Origin: Sphingobacterium lactis
Lineage (GTDB): Bacteria > Bacteroidota > Bacteroidia > Sphingobacteriales > Sphingobacteriaceae
Assembly: GCF_011046555.1 (NCBI RefSeq)
Contig: NZ_CP049246.1
Span: forward strand, 1,488,001 to 1,552,000
Length of the DNA stretch: 64,000 nucleotides
Reading direction: 5' to 3'
In this document: piece by piece, positions 35,158 to 44,385 of the stretch
Layout of the letters: the number at the start of each line of letters is the position of its first letter
How positions within the stretch are numbered: the first letter of the stretch is position 1
Position numbers and translations under genes: made by a program
The notes under the pieces: model-generated
Seen by the model: the letters and a program-made list of their open reading frames with translations, nothing else
Database searches by the model: none
Told to the model about the DNA's origin: nothing

Positions 35158-35251
35158 TTGGTGTCTTCAATTTCCGGTAATCGGCATCCATTTCCACGGA
35201 TTAATTTCCCAACAGCGCTGTCATTAATTACGATTTTTGGAAAAAATGCCT

Positions 35252-35259
35252 TACTTTTG
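35252..35259 (+). promoter_or_regulatory. Candidate -7 element of pyrR-pyrB
   Basis: TACTTTTG, exact to consensus. Transcription would start near 35263, leaving about 14 nt before the pyrR ATG, too little for a PyrR-type attenuator. Confidence 0.6.
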
Positions 35260-35276
35260 CCTAAATAAATCCATAG

Positions 35277-35822
35277 ATGAAACAATCGATATTATTAGAT
35301 GGACCGAAGTTTCAGATTACGCTCAAGCGATTGTCTCAACAATTAATTGAGAACCATGGGGATTTCTCAAATGCCGTAATCATTGGAATTCAACCGCGCG
35401 GGACCTATTTAGCACAACGTTTAGCAGAAGAGATCAAGGAAATGACCGGAGCCGTGGTGCCCGTTGGCATCCTGGATATTACCTTTTACCGGGATGACTT
35501 CCGGATGAAGGGGGCCAGCCCATTGGCAGCCAACAGTACCGTGATCGACTTTATCATTGAAGGAAAGGATGTCATCCTGGTGGATGACGTACTGTGGACC
35601 GGAAGGACTATCCGTTCGGCCATGGATGCTATTCAGGCGTTCGGCCGTGCAAACCGCATTGAATTGATGGTATTGGTGGATCGCCGCTTCTCGCGCCAGA
35701 TCCCGATCCAACCCGATTATATCGGTATCCAAGTGGATTCTATAGATTCGCAAAAAGTAATTGTGAGCTGGAAAGAGGTGGATGAAAACGATAGTATCGT
35801 GCTGATCACCGAGAAGAAATAG
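35277..35822 (+). CDS. pyrR: PyrR-type pyrimidine regulator/uracil phosphoribosyltransferase
   Basis: A 181-residue type I phosphoribosyltransferase. IGIQPRGTYLAQRLAEEI and the PRPP loop VILVDDVLWTGRTIRSAMDAI are the signatures of PyrR, which in Firmicutes binds pyr mRNA and also has weak UPRTase activity. It lies 22 bases upstream of pyrB, supporting a pyrimidine role. No attenuator is visible in the short leader or the pyrR-pyrB gap, so here it may act mainly as an enzyme or by another mode. Confidence 0.92.
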   Translation: MKQSILLDGPKFQITLKRLSQQLIENHGDFSNAVIIGIQPRGTYLAQRLAEEIKEMTGAVVPVGILDITFYRDDFRMKGASPLAANSTVIDFIIEGKDVILVDDVLWTGRTIRSAMDAIQAFGRANRIELMVLVDRRFSRQIPIQPDYIGIQVDSIDSQKVIVSWKEVDENDSIVLITEKK

Positions 35823-35844
35823 TCTTAGTTTTATTGTTTTACAC

Positions 35845-36780
35845 ATGTCAACAACCGAACAACTGAGTACCCGCCATTTATTGGGTATAAAAGATCTGAA
35901 TAGCAACGATATCCAATTGATCCTGGATACCGCCGCCAACTTTAAGGAAGTCCTGAACAGACCGATCAAGAAGGTTCCATCCCTGCGTGATATTACCATT
36001 GCGAATGTGTTCTTCGAGAACTCCACGCGGACAAGACTGTCCTTCGAGCTGGCAGAAAAGCGCCTCTCTGCGGACATCGTGAACTTTGCAGCTTCATCAT
36101 CTTCCGTGAGCAAGGGCGAGACCCTGATCGACACGGTAAACAATATCCTGGCGATGAAGGTGGATATGATCGTTATGCGCCACCCCTATGCGGGCGCCGG
36201 CGTATTTCTGAGCCGCCATGTGGATGCCCAGATCGTCAATGCTGGAGATGGTGCACATGAGCACCCGACACAGGCCCTTCTGGATTCTTTTTCCATTCGC
36301 GAGCGATTGGGCGATGTGGCTGGAAAGAAGGTCGCTATCATCGGTGATATCCTGCATTCCCGTGTTGCACTGTCCAATATCCTATGCCTACAGAAGCAGG
36401 GTGCGGAAGTGATGGTGTGCGGACCAACGACGCTTATCCCTAAATATATTACCTCACTTGGTGTGAAGGTGGAGCACGATCTGATGAAAGCCCTGAATTG
36501 GTGTGATGTCGCGAATATGCTGCGCATCCAATTGGAGCGTCAGGACATTGCTTATTTCCCTTCCCTTCGGGAATACTCCATGTTGTATGGATTGAATAAG
36601 CAGATCTTGGATTCCTTGGATAAGGAAATCGTCATCATGCACCCCGGACCGATCAATAGAGGGGTGGAGATCACCTCCGATGTTGCGGATAGCAGCCATT
36701 CCATTATCCTGGACCAGGTTGAAAATGGGGTTGCCGTGCGTATGGCAGTGCTCTACCTCTTGGCTGGAAAAAGAGGATAG
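35845..36780 (+). CDS. pyrB: Aspartate carbamoyltransferase, catalytic chain
   Basis: A 311-residue cytoplasmic enzyme joining carbamoyl phosphate and aspartate, the first committed step of pyrimidine synthesis. The carbamoyl phosphate site is FFENSTRTRLSFELA, then KGETLIDT, HPTQALLDSF and the C-terminal MHPGPINRGVEI. No pyrI regulatory chain follows. It is the second gene of pyrR-pyrB and ends before the terminator at 36814-36842. Confidence 0.97.
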   Translation: MSTTEQLSTRHLLGIKDLNSNDIQLILDTAANFKEVLNRPIKKVPSLRDITIANVFFENSTRTRLSFELAEKRLSADIVNFAASSSSVSKGETLIDTVNNILAMKVDMIVMRHPYAGAGVFLSRHVDAQIVNAGDGAHEHPTQALLDSFSIRERLGDVAGKKVAIIGDILHSRVALSNILCLQKQGAEVMVCGPTTLIPKYITSLGVKVEHDLMKALNWCDVANMLRIQLERQDIAYFPSLREYSMLYGLNKQILDSLDKEIVIMHPGPINRGVEITSDVADSSHSIILDQVENGVAVRMAVLYLLAGKRG

Positions 36781-36813
36781 AAAACAAAAGACCTTTTTAG
36801 TATATACGAAAGC

Positions 36814-36842
36814 CCTTCGGACCGAACCCGAAGGGTTTTTTG
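36814..36842 (+). terminator. Terminator of pyrB
   Basis: CCCTTCGG (36814-36821) pairs with CCGAAGGG (36829-36836), followed by six T. The spacer 36843-37201 that follows holds a GC-rich stretch (36990-37060) but no gene that can be supported. Confidence 0.88.
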
Positions 36843-37201
36843 CTGCGCGGAAATTTCATTTGAACGTGCTGATTTAAAGAGGTTTCATCTTAAGTTCACT
36901 TCGATTTAAGGTCTACGTAATACGCAATAGCTATAATACGCTATATAAGATTATGGTTTCTGCACAACAACATCAGGACATGATTCTACCGTCCTACAGG
37001 GGGTTGGCCCGGGGTGCTTATTCCTTTAGTACGGGATGGCCGGTGTGCGAGTTTTCCCTCGAAAAGTTCTTCCCGAAAATGGGGATCCGATTATATCAAA
37101 AAAGATACTTTTCGCAAGACTTCATCGTTTTCATACGGGCGGGGAATGTGTTGTGTTAAATAACGTTAAAAGCCCTAGGTTATTAACAGTTGTTAAGAAC
37201 T

Positions 37202-37236
37202 TTTGAGGAAAACATACAACTTATACACTAATTTCG
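37202..37236 (+). promoter_or_regulatory. Candidate promoter of the envelope cluster
   Basis: TTTG (37202-37205), 23 bases, then TAATTTCG (37229-37236, one mismatch). The start near 37240 leaves a leader of about 80 nt to the chosen ATG at 37321. Confidence 0.5.
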
Positions 37237-37320
37237 TAGGTTGAAGGAATTGTATCATTTCGCCAGTGGAATGGTATGTTTTTAATAGAAAAGGATTCAT
37301 TTAAAGGAGTATTCAATCAT

Positions 37321-40300
37321 ATGTATAAAAAAATTTACCAGGCAGGAATAGCCTTAAGCTTGATGAGTACGCCCGTATTGGCACAGCACTCGGCATGGCA
37401 GGAGGTGAACAAGGCCTATAAGGACGGACTGGAGCTTTATGAGAGAGGGAAATTCAGTTCAGCGGCGAAGCAATTCGACAAGTTTGAGGAGATCCGTACG
37501 AAGTCGACGCTGCAGCTAGATGAGACTGAAGAGCTGTCGTTATTGAAAGAAAACGTTCGTTATTACCAAGCGGTGTGTGCCCTGGAATTGGGGGAGAGCG
37601 ATGCAGAAGGACGTTTCTTGAAATACCTCCGCGATTACCCGGCAAGCTCCAACTCCAAAGCGGCATATTTCCAAATCGGTAAATCATATTATGCGAAGAA
37701 AGATTATGCCAAGGCAATCGAGTGGTTCGAAAAAATCGATGGCAATAATCTAGCCGGAGCGGAAAACACAGAATACCGTTTTAAATTGGCCTATGCCAAA
37801 TTCATGACCGGCGATTATGAAGCCGCAAGACCGGTATTCAACGAGTTGAAAGATAAGGGCGGACAGTACCAAGAGGCTTCCATCTACTATTCAGCCTACC
37901 TGAGCTACCTAAATCAAGAATACAAAACAGCATTGAATGAGTTTGAGCGCCTAGAAGGGTCGAAAACTTATGAAAACAGCTACCCATACTACATCACGGC
38001 ACTATACTTCTTAGATAAGCGTTACGATGACGTATTGGCCTATGCACTGCCAAAATTGGAGTCCACCAAGCAGGAAAGTGAAACGGAAATGCTCCGCATT
38101 ATCGCTGCGACCTACTTTATCAAGGGTGACCTCGATAAATCCAAGGATTACTACGATAGATTCCAGGCACAGGACCAAGGGAAGACACAAAACAACCAGG
38201 ACAGCTACCAGATCGGTTATATCAACTACAAGCTGGGTAACTACGAAAAGGCGATTAGCGAATTGGAAAAATTGGAAGAACCGGATGCGTACTTCCAGAG
38301 TGCCATGATTACCTTGGGTGATGCCTTCCTGAAAACCGGAAATAAACAGAGCGCAAGAAATGCTTTCTTCCGTGCATCGAAATTGGATTTCGACCCACAA
38401 TTGAAGGAGGAAGGTTTATTCAACTATGCGAAGTTATCCTATGATCTGGAATTCCACCAGGTTGCATTGGATGCCATCAATGAATATATCGCAACCTACC
38501 CAAGAACCCGTCGTGCGGAAGAGGCAAAGACCTTATTGGCCGAGGTGTTGTTGAGCACGAAGAACTACCGCGCAGCGGTAGACGTGTTGGAAGATTTGCC
38601 AAACAGAGGTCGGGATGCGAATGCAGCCTACCAGAAAGTAACCTATTACCGTGGTTTGGAATATTACAACGAGCGTGCCTTTGAAAATGCAATCTCCATG
38701 TTCATGCGTTCCGAAGCGAACCGTTATGATGAGGAGATCTATGCGTTGGCAACGTATTGGAAGGCCGAAGCGATGTATGAGGTTCGGAAATACAAAGAGG
38801 CCGTAGCCGCCTTCAACAGATTCCTTTCCTTGCCGGCAGCGCGTAAGACAGATGTGTACAATTATGCCAATTATGCTTTGGCATACGCGGCATTCCGTGC
38901 GGATAACTACAGTACGGCGGCCAACTATTTCGAACGCTTCCTGGCTAGTGGTGGTAAGGATGGTATCGACTTGAATACGCGCAATGACGCTATGGCGCGC
39001 GCTGCGGATTCCTACTTGGCCATCAAAAATTACAGCAAAGCGGCCAACTATTACGATAGATTGATCGCATCAGGAGCACAGAGTCAGGATTACGCACTTT
39101 TCCAAAAGGGGATCCTATTGGGCTTACAGGGTGATAACAACGGTAAAATTTCCACACTGAACACCGTGATGTCGAAATATCCGAAATCAAACTATGCCGA
39201 TGATGTAGCCTTTGAAATCCCGTATACCTATTTCTTGATGGGGGATCACGACCGTGCCATCACCGGGCTGCAGAAAATGGTGGAACAATACCCGAGAAGT
39301 TCGTATGTGCCAAGAGCACTGACGACCATCGGTTTGGTACAGTACAACAAAGACGAAAATGATGCCGCTCTTGCGACCTTCCAACGTGTGGTAAACCAAT
39401 ATCCGACAACGGACGAGGCTAAGCAAGCGTTATCATCCATTGAAAATATTTATTTGGATCGTGGTGATGCATCGGGTTATATCCGTTATGCTACCGGAAC
39501 GAATATTGGTGATTTGAGCACGGCTGAGCAAGATGCCCGTACGTTCTCCATTGCCCGTACGTTATTCGACCGTGGAAACTGGCAGGCATCCGTGGAAGCC
39601 ATCAATGCCTATTTCGATAAATTCCCGAAACCGATCCAAGAGAAACATGCCCGTTTTATCCGTGCGGAAAGTAATGCGCAATTGGGTAAGGACAAGGAAG
39701 CCATGCATGATTTCAATATCATCATGAACGACTGGACCTCGGCGTATACCGAGCGTACCTTGATCTCCGTAGCGAAATTGCACCTGCGCAACAACGCCTA
39801 CAATGAAGCCGTACAGGTTCTGAAGAAACTGGAATTGACTTCCGAATACAAAGAGAACTACGGTTGGGCGGTGAACAATTTGTTGACCAGTTATTTCAAC
39901 ATGGGCGACTATGCAGAAACGCTGAACTATGCGAACATCATCAAGAAGTATGAGAAGTCATCGGAAGAGGATATCGCTAAGGCGCACCTGTATGCGGCGA
40001 AGGCTTACCTATCGACAAGTAAAGGTGGCGAAGGTATGAAAGAATTGAACCTTGCGGCATTGAAGTCCAAAACAGAAACCGGAGCGGAAGCCCGTTTCTT
40101 AGTGGCAGAACAACAATTGAAGAACAAGAATTACGATGGTGCTATCAAATCAGCATTTGATATTTCCGACTCCTTCTCTTCTTACGATTACTGGGTAGCA
40201 AAAGGCTTTATCATTATGGCCCAAGCGTACCAAGGTAAGGGCGATAACTTCCAGGCGAAATCAACGCTGGAGAGTGTGATCGACAATTACGAGAATAAGG

Positions 40301-40350
40301 ATGATGGAATCTTGGATGAGGCGACAAAACTATTGGAAAAAATTAAATAA
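37321..40350 (+). CDS. Exported tetratricopeptide repeat protein
   Basis: A 1009-residue protein with a signal peptide (MYKKIYQAGIALSLMSTPVLAQ, cleavage after LAQ); this ATG was preferred over an in-frame ATG at 37276 because it gives a proper signal. Nearly the whole mature chain is TPR-like helical hairpins, e.g. YYAKKDYAKAIEWFEKI, YKLGNYEKAISELEKLE and ALATFQRVVNQYP. Such solenoids act as periplasmic docking platforms. It is the first gene of the cluster, 11 bases before the barrel gene, and probably contacts the barrel or peptidoglycan-binding partner. Confidence 0.88.
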   Translation: MYKKIYQAGIALSLMSTPVLAQHSAWQEVNKAYKDGLELYERGKFSSAAKQFDKFEEIRTKSTLQLDETEELSLLKENVRYYQAVCALELGESDAEGRFLKYLRDYPASSNSKAAYFQIGKSYYAKKDYAKAIEWFEKIDGNNLAGAENTEYRFKLAYAKFMTGDYEAARPVFNELKDKGGQYQEASIYYSAYLSYLNQEYKTALNEFERLEGSKTYENSYPYYITALYFLDKRYDDVLAYALPKLESTKQESETEMLRIIAATYFIKGDLDKSKDYYDRFQAQDQGKTQNNQDSYQIGYINYKLGNYEKAISELEKLEEPDAYFQSAMITLGDAFLKTGNKQSARNAFFRASKLDFDPQLKEEGLFNYAKLSYDLEFHQVALDAINEYIATYPRTRRAEEAKTLLAEVLLSTKNYRAAVDVLEDLPNRGRDANAAYQKVTYYRGLEYYNERAFENAISMFMRSEANRYDEEIYALATYWKAEAMYEVRKYKEAVAAFNRFLSLPAARKTDVYNYANYALAYAAFRADNYSTAANYFERFLASGGKDGIDLNTRNDAMARAADSYLAIKNYSKAANYYDRLIASGAQSQDYALFQKGILLGLQGDNNGKISTLNTVMSKYPKSNYADDVAFEIPYTYFLMGDHDRAITGLQKMVEQYPRSSYVPRALTTIGLVQYNKDENDAALATFQRVVNQYPTTDEAKQALSSIENIYLDRGDASGYIRYATGTNIGDLSTAEQDARTFSIARTLFDRGNWQASVEAINAYFDKFPKPIQEKHARFIRAESNAQLGKDKEAMHDFNIIMNDWTSAYTERTLISVAKLHLRNNAYNEAVQVLKKLELTSEYKENYGWAVNNLLTSYFNMGDYAETLNYANIIKKYEKSSEEDIAKAHLYAAKAYLSTSKGGEGMKELNLAALKSKTETGAEARFLVAEQQLKNKNYDGAIKSAFDISDSFSSYDYWVAKGFIIMAQAYQGKGDNFQAKSTLESVIDNYENKDDGILDEATKLLEKIK

Positions 40351-40361
40351 GAATAGGACAG

Positions 40362-42077
40362 ATGAAGTTGAACAAAGTTTTTAAAAGATCAACCATATTA
40401 ACTTTATTATTAAGTGCTGGTTTCGGGGCCTATGCGCAGAAACGCGATACCGTAGACCGCCCAGTAACCTTAGACTCTTTTGATATCGTACGTGATTACA
40501 GACCTATTCTTGCTGATGCGGTAAAAATCCGCCGTAGCCCTGATATGGCCAACAAGCGTGAGTACATGCCTAAACTTAACTATGGAAATGTACAGGATAA
40601 GAAATTGGATATCAATACGGGATTGAGCGCCCTCCAGGTGATGGAGACGCCATTCTCGAAGATTGCCGATTACAAGAGCAATTACATCAAATTTGGTGCG
40701 GGTAACTTCAATACTATTCTAGGTGAAGCGTACTTTGCCGTAGAGGATTATGAGGATATCCGTTTCGGTGGTTTTGCGAAGCACCTGAGCCAGAAGGGTA
40801 GCCTGGAGGATCAAAAGTTCTCCAAACAGGAAGTGGGTATCTTCGGACGCCGTATTTTCCCTATGTTTACCGTAGATGGCGTGATCGGCTACAATGGTTT
40901 CGGAACCCGTTTTTATGGAATTCCAACCACTGTTGACAATATTTCATTGAACCCATCGCGTGAGGCGCAACGTTTCAATGATATCTACTTTACAGGTGAA
41001 TTGACCAGCAATTTCGACCCAGAGAACGAAGATGCATTAAGTTATTCCGTAAAGGCAGATGCCTATACGTATAACGATAAGTACGAGGCAAGGGAAAGTT
41101 CCATTGCGCTATCGGGATACCTGAACAAACGCTACAGAGCATTCAATGCCGGAGCGAATCTATCCTTGGATTACAATACCATTAAAGGTGTGAACACACC
41201 AGACGCGAAGTTGAATAACTCCGTGGCGAACATCAATCCATACATCCGTTTCAAAGGGGAGAACTACAACATTACCTTGGGCGCGAACATTGTTTCTGAA
41301 TTTGGCGACAGCTCCCGTTTCAATGTGTTCCCAGAAGCAGAGATTGACTTCGCTTTGGCACCGGGTTACTTCTACATCTTTGGTGGGGTTACTGGCGGTG
41401 TGGAAAAAGGATCTTTCCGCGACTTCACGCGTTTGAATCCATATTTAGGTTCCAATTTCAATATCCAGAATACCATCGAGCGGATGAATATCTATGGGGG
41501 TATCAAAGGGAATGCAGGAGCAACCTTTGGCTATAAGGTAAAAGGTTTCTACCGGAAGGTAGAGGGCTTGGCCATGTTCGTGAACAATGCCACGACGCCA
41601 TTCAATTTTGACCTGGTCTATGACGGAAACGGCGATGACGCGGTGAAACATGTCGGTATCGAAGGGGAGATCAATGTACGCCTATCGGCCCTAGTGAACT
41701 TAGGTGGTCGCTTGAACATTGACCAATACACCATGGTCAATCAGGAGGAAGCTTGGCACATGCCAAAGATGAGATTGGCAGCAAATGCGCGATTCAATAT
41801 TTCAGAGAAATTATTTATCGATGCTGAGGCCCTATTCCATGGGAATTCCTACGCGAAGGAATACACCTATTTGGATGCAACCACAGTACCTACGGATTAT
41901 AAGAAAGCGACAGTTGCGTCGTTCTTTGATTTGAGTGCTGGTGCAGAATACAAGGCCACCAAGCAATTAGGGATCTTTGTGAAAGCGAACAACATGTTAA
42001 ATACGGAATATTCTCGCTACCTGTATTATCCGAAACTAGGATTTAATATTTTAGGTGGTGTAAATTTTTCTTTTTAA
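40362..42077 (+). CDS. Outer membrane beta-barrel protein, plug-less TonB-receptor-like
   Basis: A 571-residue protein with a signal peptide (cleavage after AYAQ near residue 25), an N-terminal periplasmic stretch including DSFDIVRDYRPILADAVKIRRSP, and a barrel of amphipathic strands ending in GGVNFSF with terminal Phe, as outer membrane proteins do. No plug domain is seen. Neighbours (TPR protein before; HU-SPOR, ExbB, ExbD, TonB after) suggest it is the outer membrane anchor of a TonB-powered trans-envelope assembly, not a nutrient receptor. Confidence 0.82.
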   Translation: MKLNKVFKRSTILTLLLSAGFGAYAQKRDTVDRPVTLDSFDIVRDYRPILADAVKIRRSPDMANKREYMPKLNYGNVQDKKLDINTGLSALQVMETPFSKIADYKSNYIKFGAGNFNTILGEAYFAVEDYEDIRFGGFAKHLSQKGSLEDQKFSKQEVGIFGRRIFPMFTVDGVIGYNGFGTRFYGIPTTVDNISLNPSREAQRFNDIYFTGELTSNFDPENEDALSYSVKADAYTYNDKYEARESSIALSGYLNKRYRAFNAGANLSLDYNTIKGVNTPDAKLNNSVANINPYIRFKGENYNITLGANIVSEFGDSSRFNVFPEAEIDFALAPGYFYIFGGVTGGVEKGSFRDFTRLNPYLGSNFNIQNTIERMNIYGGIKGNAGATFGYKVKGFYRKVEGLAMFVNNATTPFNFDLVYDGNGDDAVKHVGIEGEINVRLSALVNLGGRLNIDQYTMVNQEEAWHMPKMRLAANARFNISEKLFIDAEALFHGNSYAKEYTYLDATTVPTDYKKATVASFFDLSAGAEYKATKQLGIFVKANNMLNTEYSRYLYYPKLGFNILGGVNFSF

Positions 42078-42114
42078 TCGAACAAACTATAACTTTGCAG
42101 CAGGAACAGGATAA

Positions 42115-43149
42115 ATGGATTTAGGTAGATATATTCATCAGTTATTAAAGCGCCGTAACGAGGTTTATGTGAAGGGTTTGGGGGTATTCAAGCGCATTCA
42201 TACACCTTCAGTTTACGATGAGAAACGGGCTGTATATCTGCCACCGGTCACTTACCTGGAGTTTGATGCGAAATCCACCTCAGGTGTAGATTTCGTGGAC
42301 TATCTGCAGCAGGCCAAGCAGCTTTCCAAGCAGGCCGCTGAAGCCGAAGTGGAAGAGGCTGTTGTCACTTTGTTGGCGAACATCCGGGACAATGGTCAGG
42401 TGCAGCTGAATCATGTCGGACAACTGATCAAGCACGGGTCATCCTTGGTTTTCAAAGCCGAAGACCTGAGTGGATTTCAATTGCAACCCATCGAACGGAC
42501 AATTGCTGAGCGGGAGGAAGAGACCCCTGTGGTCGAAGAAACCGTAGAACCGGTTCCAGCTCCAGCACCAGAAGTGGAAGAGGTCGTAGAAACGCCGATT
42601 GCCGAGGAAGTGGTGGAAGCTCCCGTTAATGAACCGGTATATGAAGAAGAATACAGTAGACCTGCGGGTAAATCTTCCTGGTACATATGGGTCGGTCTGC
42701 TGGCCCTCTTGATCATTGGGGCATTGGTTTACTTCAATTGGTCTTCATCCGCGGCACCGGAGGCAACAACGGCCGCTGGATCGGATTCAACTTCAGGAAC
42801 TACCGATAGCATCGCTCAGGCATCCACTTTGGATAGCAGTAAAGCGGTTCTGGCAGATTCCCTGGCGGCAGACACAACGGGTAAGAAAGTGTACAATCCA
42901 CTTATTCCGGCAAATCACACCTATCAGATTGTTATCGGTACGCACAGTACCCTGGCTCAGGCGTACGAACAAGCCGAATCTTTTAACAAGGCAGGCGTTG
43001 AATCCGTACGGGTGATTCCGAGCAATCTGGCGCATAACAAGAAAAAAGTAATCTGGGATTCCTACGAAACAAAATTACAGGCAGATTCTGCATTAAAATA
43101 TGTGCGCAAGCACTATGTATCCGATGCTTGGCATCAAAAAATTAAATAG
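42115..43149 (+). CDS. HU-CCDC81-like and SPOR domain transmembrane protein
   Basis: A 344-residue inner membrane protein. Residues 1-125 form the bacterial HU-CCDC81 pattern (DLGRYIHQLLKRRNEVYVKGLGVF), a relative of DNA-binding HU that is cytoplasmic here. A Pro/Glu/Val-rich linker (about 130-185) leads to one membrane helix (about 188-208), a Ser/Thr/Asp-rich periplasmic linker, and a C-terminal SPOR domain (about 268-340, TYQIVIGTHSTLAQAYEQAESF) that binds denuded septal peptidoglycan in known cases. It could therefore tie nucleoid to cell wall. Confidence 0.85.
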   Translation: MDLGRYIHQLLKRRNEVYVKGLGVFKRIHTPSVYDEKRAVYLPPVTYLEFDAKSTSGVDFVDYLQQAKQLSKQAAEAEVEEAVVTLLANIRDNGQVQLNHVGQLIKHGSSLVFKAEDLSGFQLQPIERTIAEREEETPVVEETVEPVPAPAPEVEEVVETPIAEEVVEAPVNEPVYEEEYSRPAGKSSWYIWVGLLALLIIGALVYFNWSSSAAPEATTAAGSDSTSGTTDSIAQASTLDSSKAVLADSLAADTTGKKVYNPLIPANHTYQIVIGTHSTLAQAYEQAESFNKAGVESVRVIPSNLAHNKKKVIWDSYETKLQADSALKYVRKHYVSDAWHQKIK

Positions 43150-43184
43150 TAATCAATCAAAACAGTAAAATATTCTTTTAAACT

Positions 43185-43886
43185 ATGTCATTAGTACAAA
43201 ACCCAGCGATCGTTGACACATTGAACCAAATGCAACAACAGCAACCGGTAGCTTTAGCTACAACGGATGATCTTAATCTTTTAGAGTTATTAATGAAGGG
43301 TGGATGGATTATGATTCCAATCCTCTTGTTATTCTTCTTGGGATTGGTTATATTCTTTGAACGTTACATCACGATCCGTAAGGCAAGCCGTTCCGAAGGT
43401 GGATTACTGGCACAGGTAAAGAGCAATGTATTATCGGGTAAGATCGATGCAGCGATGGCCGCTTGTCGTTCCAATAACTCAGCACTTTCCAGAATGTTGC
43501 AAAAAGGATTGACACGCGTTGGTCGTCCGATCAAAGATATCGAAGGTGCGATCGAGAACCAAGGTAAGTTGGAAGTTTCCCGCTTGGAGAAAAACATCAA
43601 TATCTTGGGTATCATTGCCGGTATCGCGCCGATGCTTGGTTTCGTAGGTACGATTTTCGGGGTTATCCAGATCTTCCGTGATGTGGAGATGGCCGGTGGT
43701 ATCGATATCGGTTCGGTATCCGGAGGTCTTTACGTGAAGATGATCGCTTCGGCATCGGGTCTGACCATTGGTATCTTAGCCTACATCGGTTATCATATCC
43801 TGAACATGATGGTTGAGCGCTTGATCTTGCGCATCGAAACGGATGCTATTGAATTTATTGATTTATTGGATGAACCAAGCATGTAA
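43185..43886 (+). CDS. ExbB/TolQ/MotA-family proton channel protein
   Basis: A 233-residue inner membrane protein with three membrane segments (about 42-62, 133-155 and 175-198). LGIIAGIAPMLGFVGTIFGVIQIF and GLYVKMIASASGLTIGILAYIGYH are the conserved pore helices of ExbB/TolQ. With the next gene (ExbD/TolR) it forms the proton-driven motor that energises TonB or Tol proteins. The gap to the HU-SPOR gene is 35 bases, to exbD 32 bases. Confidence 0.93.
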   Translation: MSLVQNPAIVDTLNQMQQQQPVALATTDDLNLLELLMKGGWIMIPILLLFFLGLVIFFERYITIRKASRSEGGLLAQVKSNVLSGKIDAAMAACRSNNSALSRMLQKGLTRVGRPIKDIEGAIENQGKLEVSRLEKNINILGIIAGIAPMLGFVGTIFGVIQIFRDVEMAGGIDIGSVSGGLYVKMIASASGLTIGILAYIGYHILNMMVERLILRIETDAIEFIDLLDEPSM

Positions 43887-43918
43887 TCCGGGTAACCGAT
43901 TACAGTAAACGAGCTAAA

Positions 43919-44326
43919 ATGAATTTACGAAATAGAAGAAATAAACCTGCTGCAGAAGTGCACACCGCGGCGCTGAACGATATCATGTTCTTCTTGATGT
44001 TGTTCTTCCTATTGGCTTCCGCAGTCTCCAACCCTCAGGTGGTGAAATTGCTGTTGCCTAAGTCCAGCGCTGGGGAGCAATCGGTAGCGAAAAAAACCAT
44101 GACCATTTCCATAACCAGTGATCTGGTCTACCATGTGGATAAGCAACCTGTCCCTTTGGAGCAATTGGAATCTTATATCCAATCCAACCAGGCAACAGGT
44201 GAGGAGCTGACCATTATGTTGTACGCGGATAGCACCGTGCCGATCCAGAACGTGATTTCGGTCATGGATGTTGCGAACAGGTTGAAGGTTAAATTGGTAT
44301 TGGCTACCGAACCCAAGAAAGATTAA
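43919..44326 (+). CDS. ExbD/TolR-family biopolymer transport protein
   Basis: A 135-residue protein with one membrane helix (about 19-40) bearing the essential proton-carrying Asp21 in LNDIMFFLMLFF, and a periplasmic TolR-like domain (about 60-135, TISITSDLVYHVDKQPVPLEQLESYI, VMDVANRLKVKLVLAT). It partners with the ExbB upstream. Confidence 0.93.
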   Translation: MNLRNRRNKPAAEVHTAALNDIMFFLMLFFLLASAVSNPQVVKLLLPKSSAGEQSVAKKTMTISITSDLVYHVDKQPVPLEQLESYIQSNQATGEELTIMLYADSTVPIQNVISVMDVANRLKVKLVLATEPKKD

Positions 44327-44385
44327 TGGCACTGCCATTAAACGTTTTGGGATTTGAATGGTCGTAACAAAGAAGAGATAAGGAC

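Noticed and set aside
36953-37159. A 68-codon open frame between pyrB and the TPR gene
   Set aside because: No domain, no promoter fit and no coupling to neighbours; it lies across a GC-rich, possibly structured stretch.
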